Assembly (NCBI GenBank): GCA_003246035.1
Contig: QKBP01000102.1
Coordinates: forward strand, 1 to 13,815
DNA: 13,815 bases
Origin: Desulfuromonadaceae bacterium
GTDB lineage: Bacteria; Desulfobacterota; Desulfuromonadia; Desulfuromonadales; SZUA-401
Direction of reading: 5' to 3'
Shown here: positions 13,288 through 13,815 of the stretch, one piece after another
How the letters are laid out: the number at the start of each line of letters is the position of its first letter
How positions within the stretch are numbered: the stretch's first letter is position 1
The notes under the pieces: generated by a model
Seen by the model: the letters and a program-made list of their open reading frames with translations, nothing else
What the model was told of the DNA's origin: nothing
The model's database searches: none
Made by a program: the position numbers and the translations under genes

Positions 13288-13815
13288 ATGACGTCATTGA
13301 CCCACTTGAAACAGCTCGAAGCCGAAAGCATCCACATCATCCGCGAGGTGGTGGCCGAGTTCGAGAATCCGGTGATGCTCTACTCGATCGGCAAGGACTC
13401 CTCGGTGATGCTGCACCTGGCGCGCAAGGCCTTCTACCCGGCCCCGCCGCCGTTTCCGCTCCTGCACGTCGACACCACCTGGAAGTTCCGCGAGATGATC
13501 GCGTTTCGCGACCGCATCGCCCGCGAGTACGGCTTCGACCTGCTGATCCACACCAACGAGGAGGGGGCCTCCCAGGGGGTCTCCCCCTTCAGCCACGGCA
13601 GCGCCCTCTACACCGACGTTATGAAGACCGAGGGGCTCAAGCAGGCGCTCGACACGTACAAGTTCGACGCGGCCTTCGGCGGGGCGCGGCGCGACGAGGA
13701 GAAGTCGCGGGCCAAGGAGCGGATCTTCTCGTTCCGCAGCGCCAGCCACCGCTGGGACCCGAAGAACCAGCGCCCCGAGCTGTGGAACATCTACAACGCC
13801 CGCGTCCACCCGGGC
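13288..13815 (+). CDS. cysD: sulfate adenylyltransferase subunit 2 CysD, partial (3' end outside window)
   Basis: The first 176 codons of CysD, the catalytic small subunit that with the GTPase CysN makes APS from ATP and sulfate. The PP-loop is [18 protein letters not shown] (32-49), followed by [13 protein letters not shown] (58-70), the conserved [15 protein letters not shown] (131-145) and the start of the [14 protein letters not shown] region (154-167). The family is about 300 residues, so roughly 40% is missing beyond the window. The ATG at 13288 gives the usual CysD N-terminus ([21 protein letters not shown]), but the ribosome site is weak: GAGG lies about 24 nt upstream within the palindrome arm. 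An upstream ATG at 13259 is out of frame. Product supplies APS to the upstream CysH. Confidence 0.95.
   Translation, partial: MTSLTHLKQLEAESIHIIREVVAEFENPVMLYSIGKDSSVMLHLARKAFYPAPPPFPLLHVDTTWKFREMIAFRDRIAREYGFDLLIHTNEEGASQGVSPFSHGSALYTDVMKTEGLKQALDTYKFDAAFGGARRDEEKSRAKERIFSFRSASHRWDPKNQRPELWNIYNARVHPG

Noticed and set aside
13294..13809. Minus-strand open frame of 171 codons at the right end
   Set aside because: It is the antisense shadow of cysD, whose PP-loop and [15 protein letters not shown] motifs are clear on the plus strand.

Overview
The window is GC-rich, densely coded bacterial chromosome. The best guess is a Desulfuromonadales/Geobacter-like deltaproteobacterium (Desulfuromonadota). 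This is an inference from the GLYR-type semialdehyde reductase, the XRE-cupin regulator paired with an acyl-CoA synthetase, the many stand-alone receivers, and the DUF2061-cysH-cysD order. There is no tRNA, rRNA, CRISPR array, transposase or phage gene.

Layout, left to right. (1) 1-205, minus: 5' part of a CheY-like receiver with a good sigma70 promoter at 260-287. (2) 400-2860, minus: an XRE-cupin regulator followed 15 nt later by an AMP-binding acyl-CoA synthetase. The synthetase carries a one-base frameshift near its C-terminus. The unit starts from a strong promoter at 2832-2860. Its ~165-nt leader holds a possible 11-codon peptide and an intrinsic terminator, which is an attenuator-like arrangement. 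(3) 2981-3472, plus: a YbeL-like (DUF1451) zinc-ribbon protein. It converges with a Cys-rich stand-alone receiver (3539-3913, minus) on a shared bidirectional terminator. (4) 4148-10052, minus: a probable co-directional cluster of RseP-type site-2 protease, membrane histidine kinase, GLYR-type beta-hydroxyacid dehydrogenase, YqaA-like membrane protein and YdfG-like short-chain dehydrogenase, closed by a terminator. (5) 10118-11269, plus: a membrane glycosyltransferase 2, converging with an ANTAR response regulator (11283-11849, minus). (6) 12102-13815, plus: a sulfate assimilation operon of a small DUF2061 membrane protein, cysH (Fe-S APS reductase type) and cysD (cut by the window end). A ~120-bp imperfect palindrome separates cysH from cysD.

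How the genes work together. CysD (with CysN, presumably beyond the window) makes APS from sulfate, and CysH reduces APS to sulfite. The two dehydrogenases of region 4 are both of types that reduce short semialdehydes (succinic semialdehyde/glyoxylate and malonic semialdehyde). Sharing a strand with an envelope protease and an orphan sensor kinase suggests an envelope or aldehyde stress module, but that is inference. The most unusual points are the leader of the XRE-cupin/acyl-CoA synthetase unit, the synthetase frameshift, the cysH-cysD palindrome and the cysteine cluster in the small receiver.
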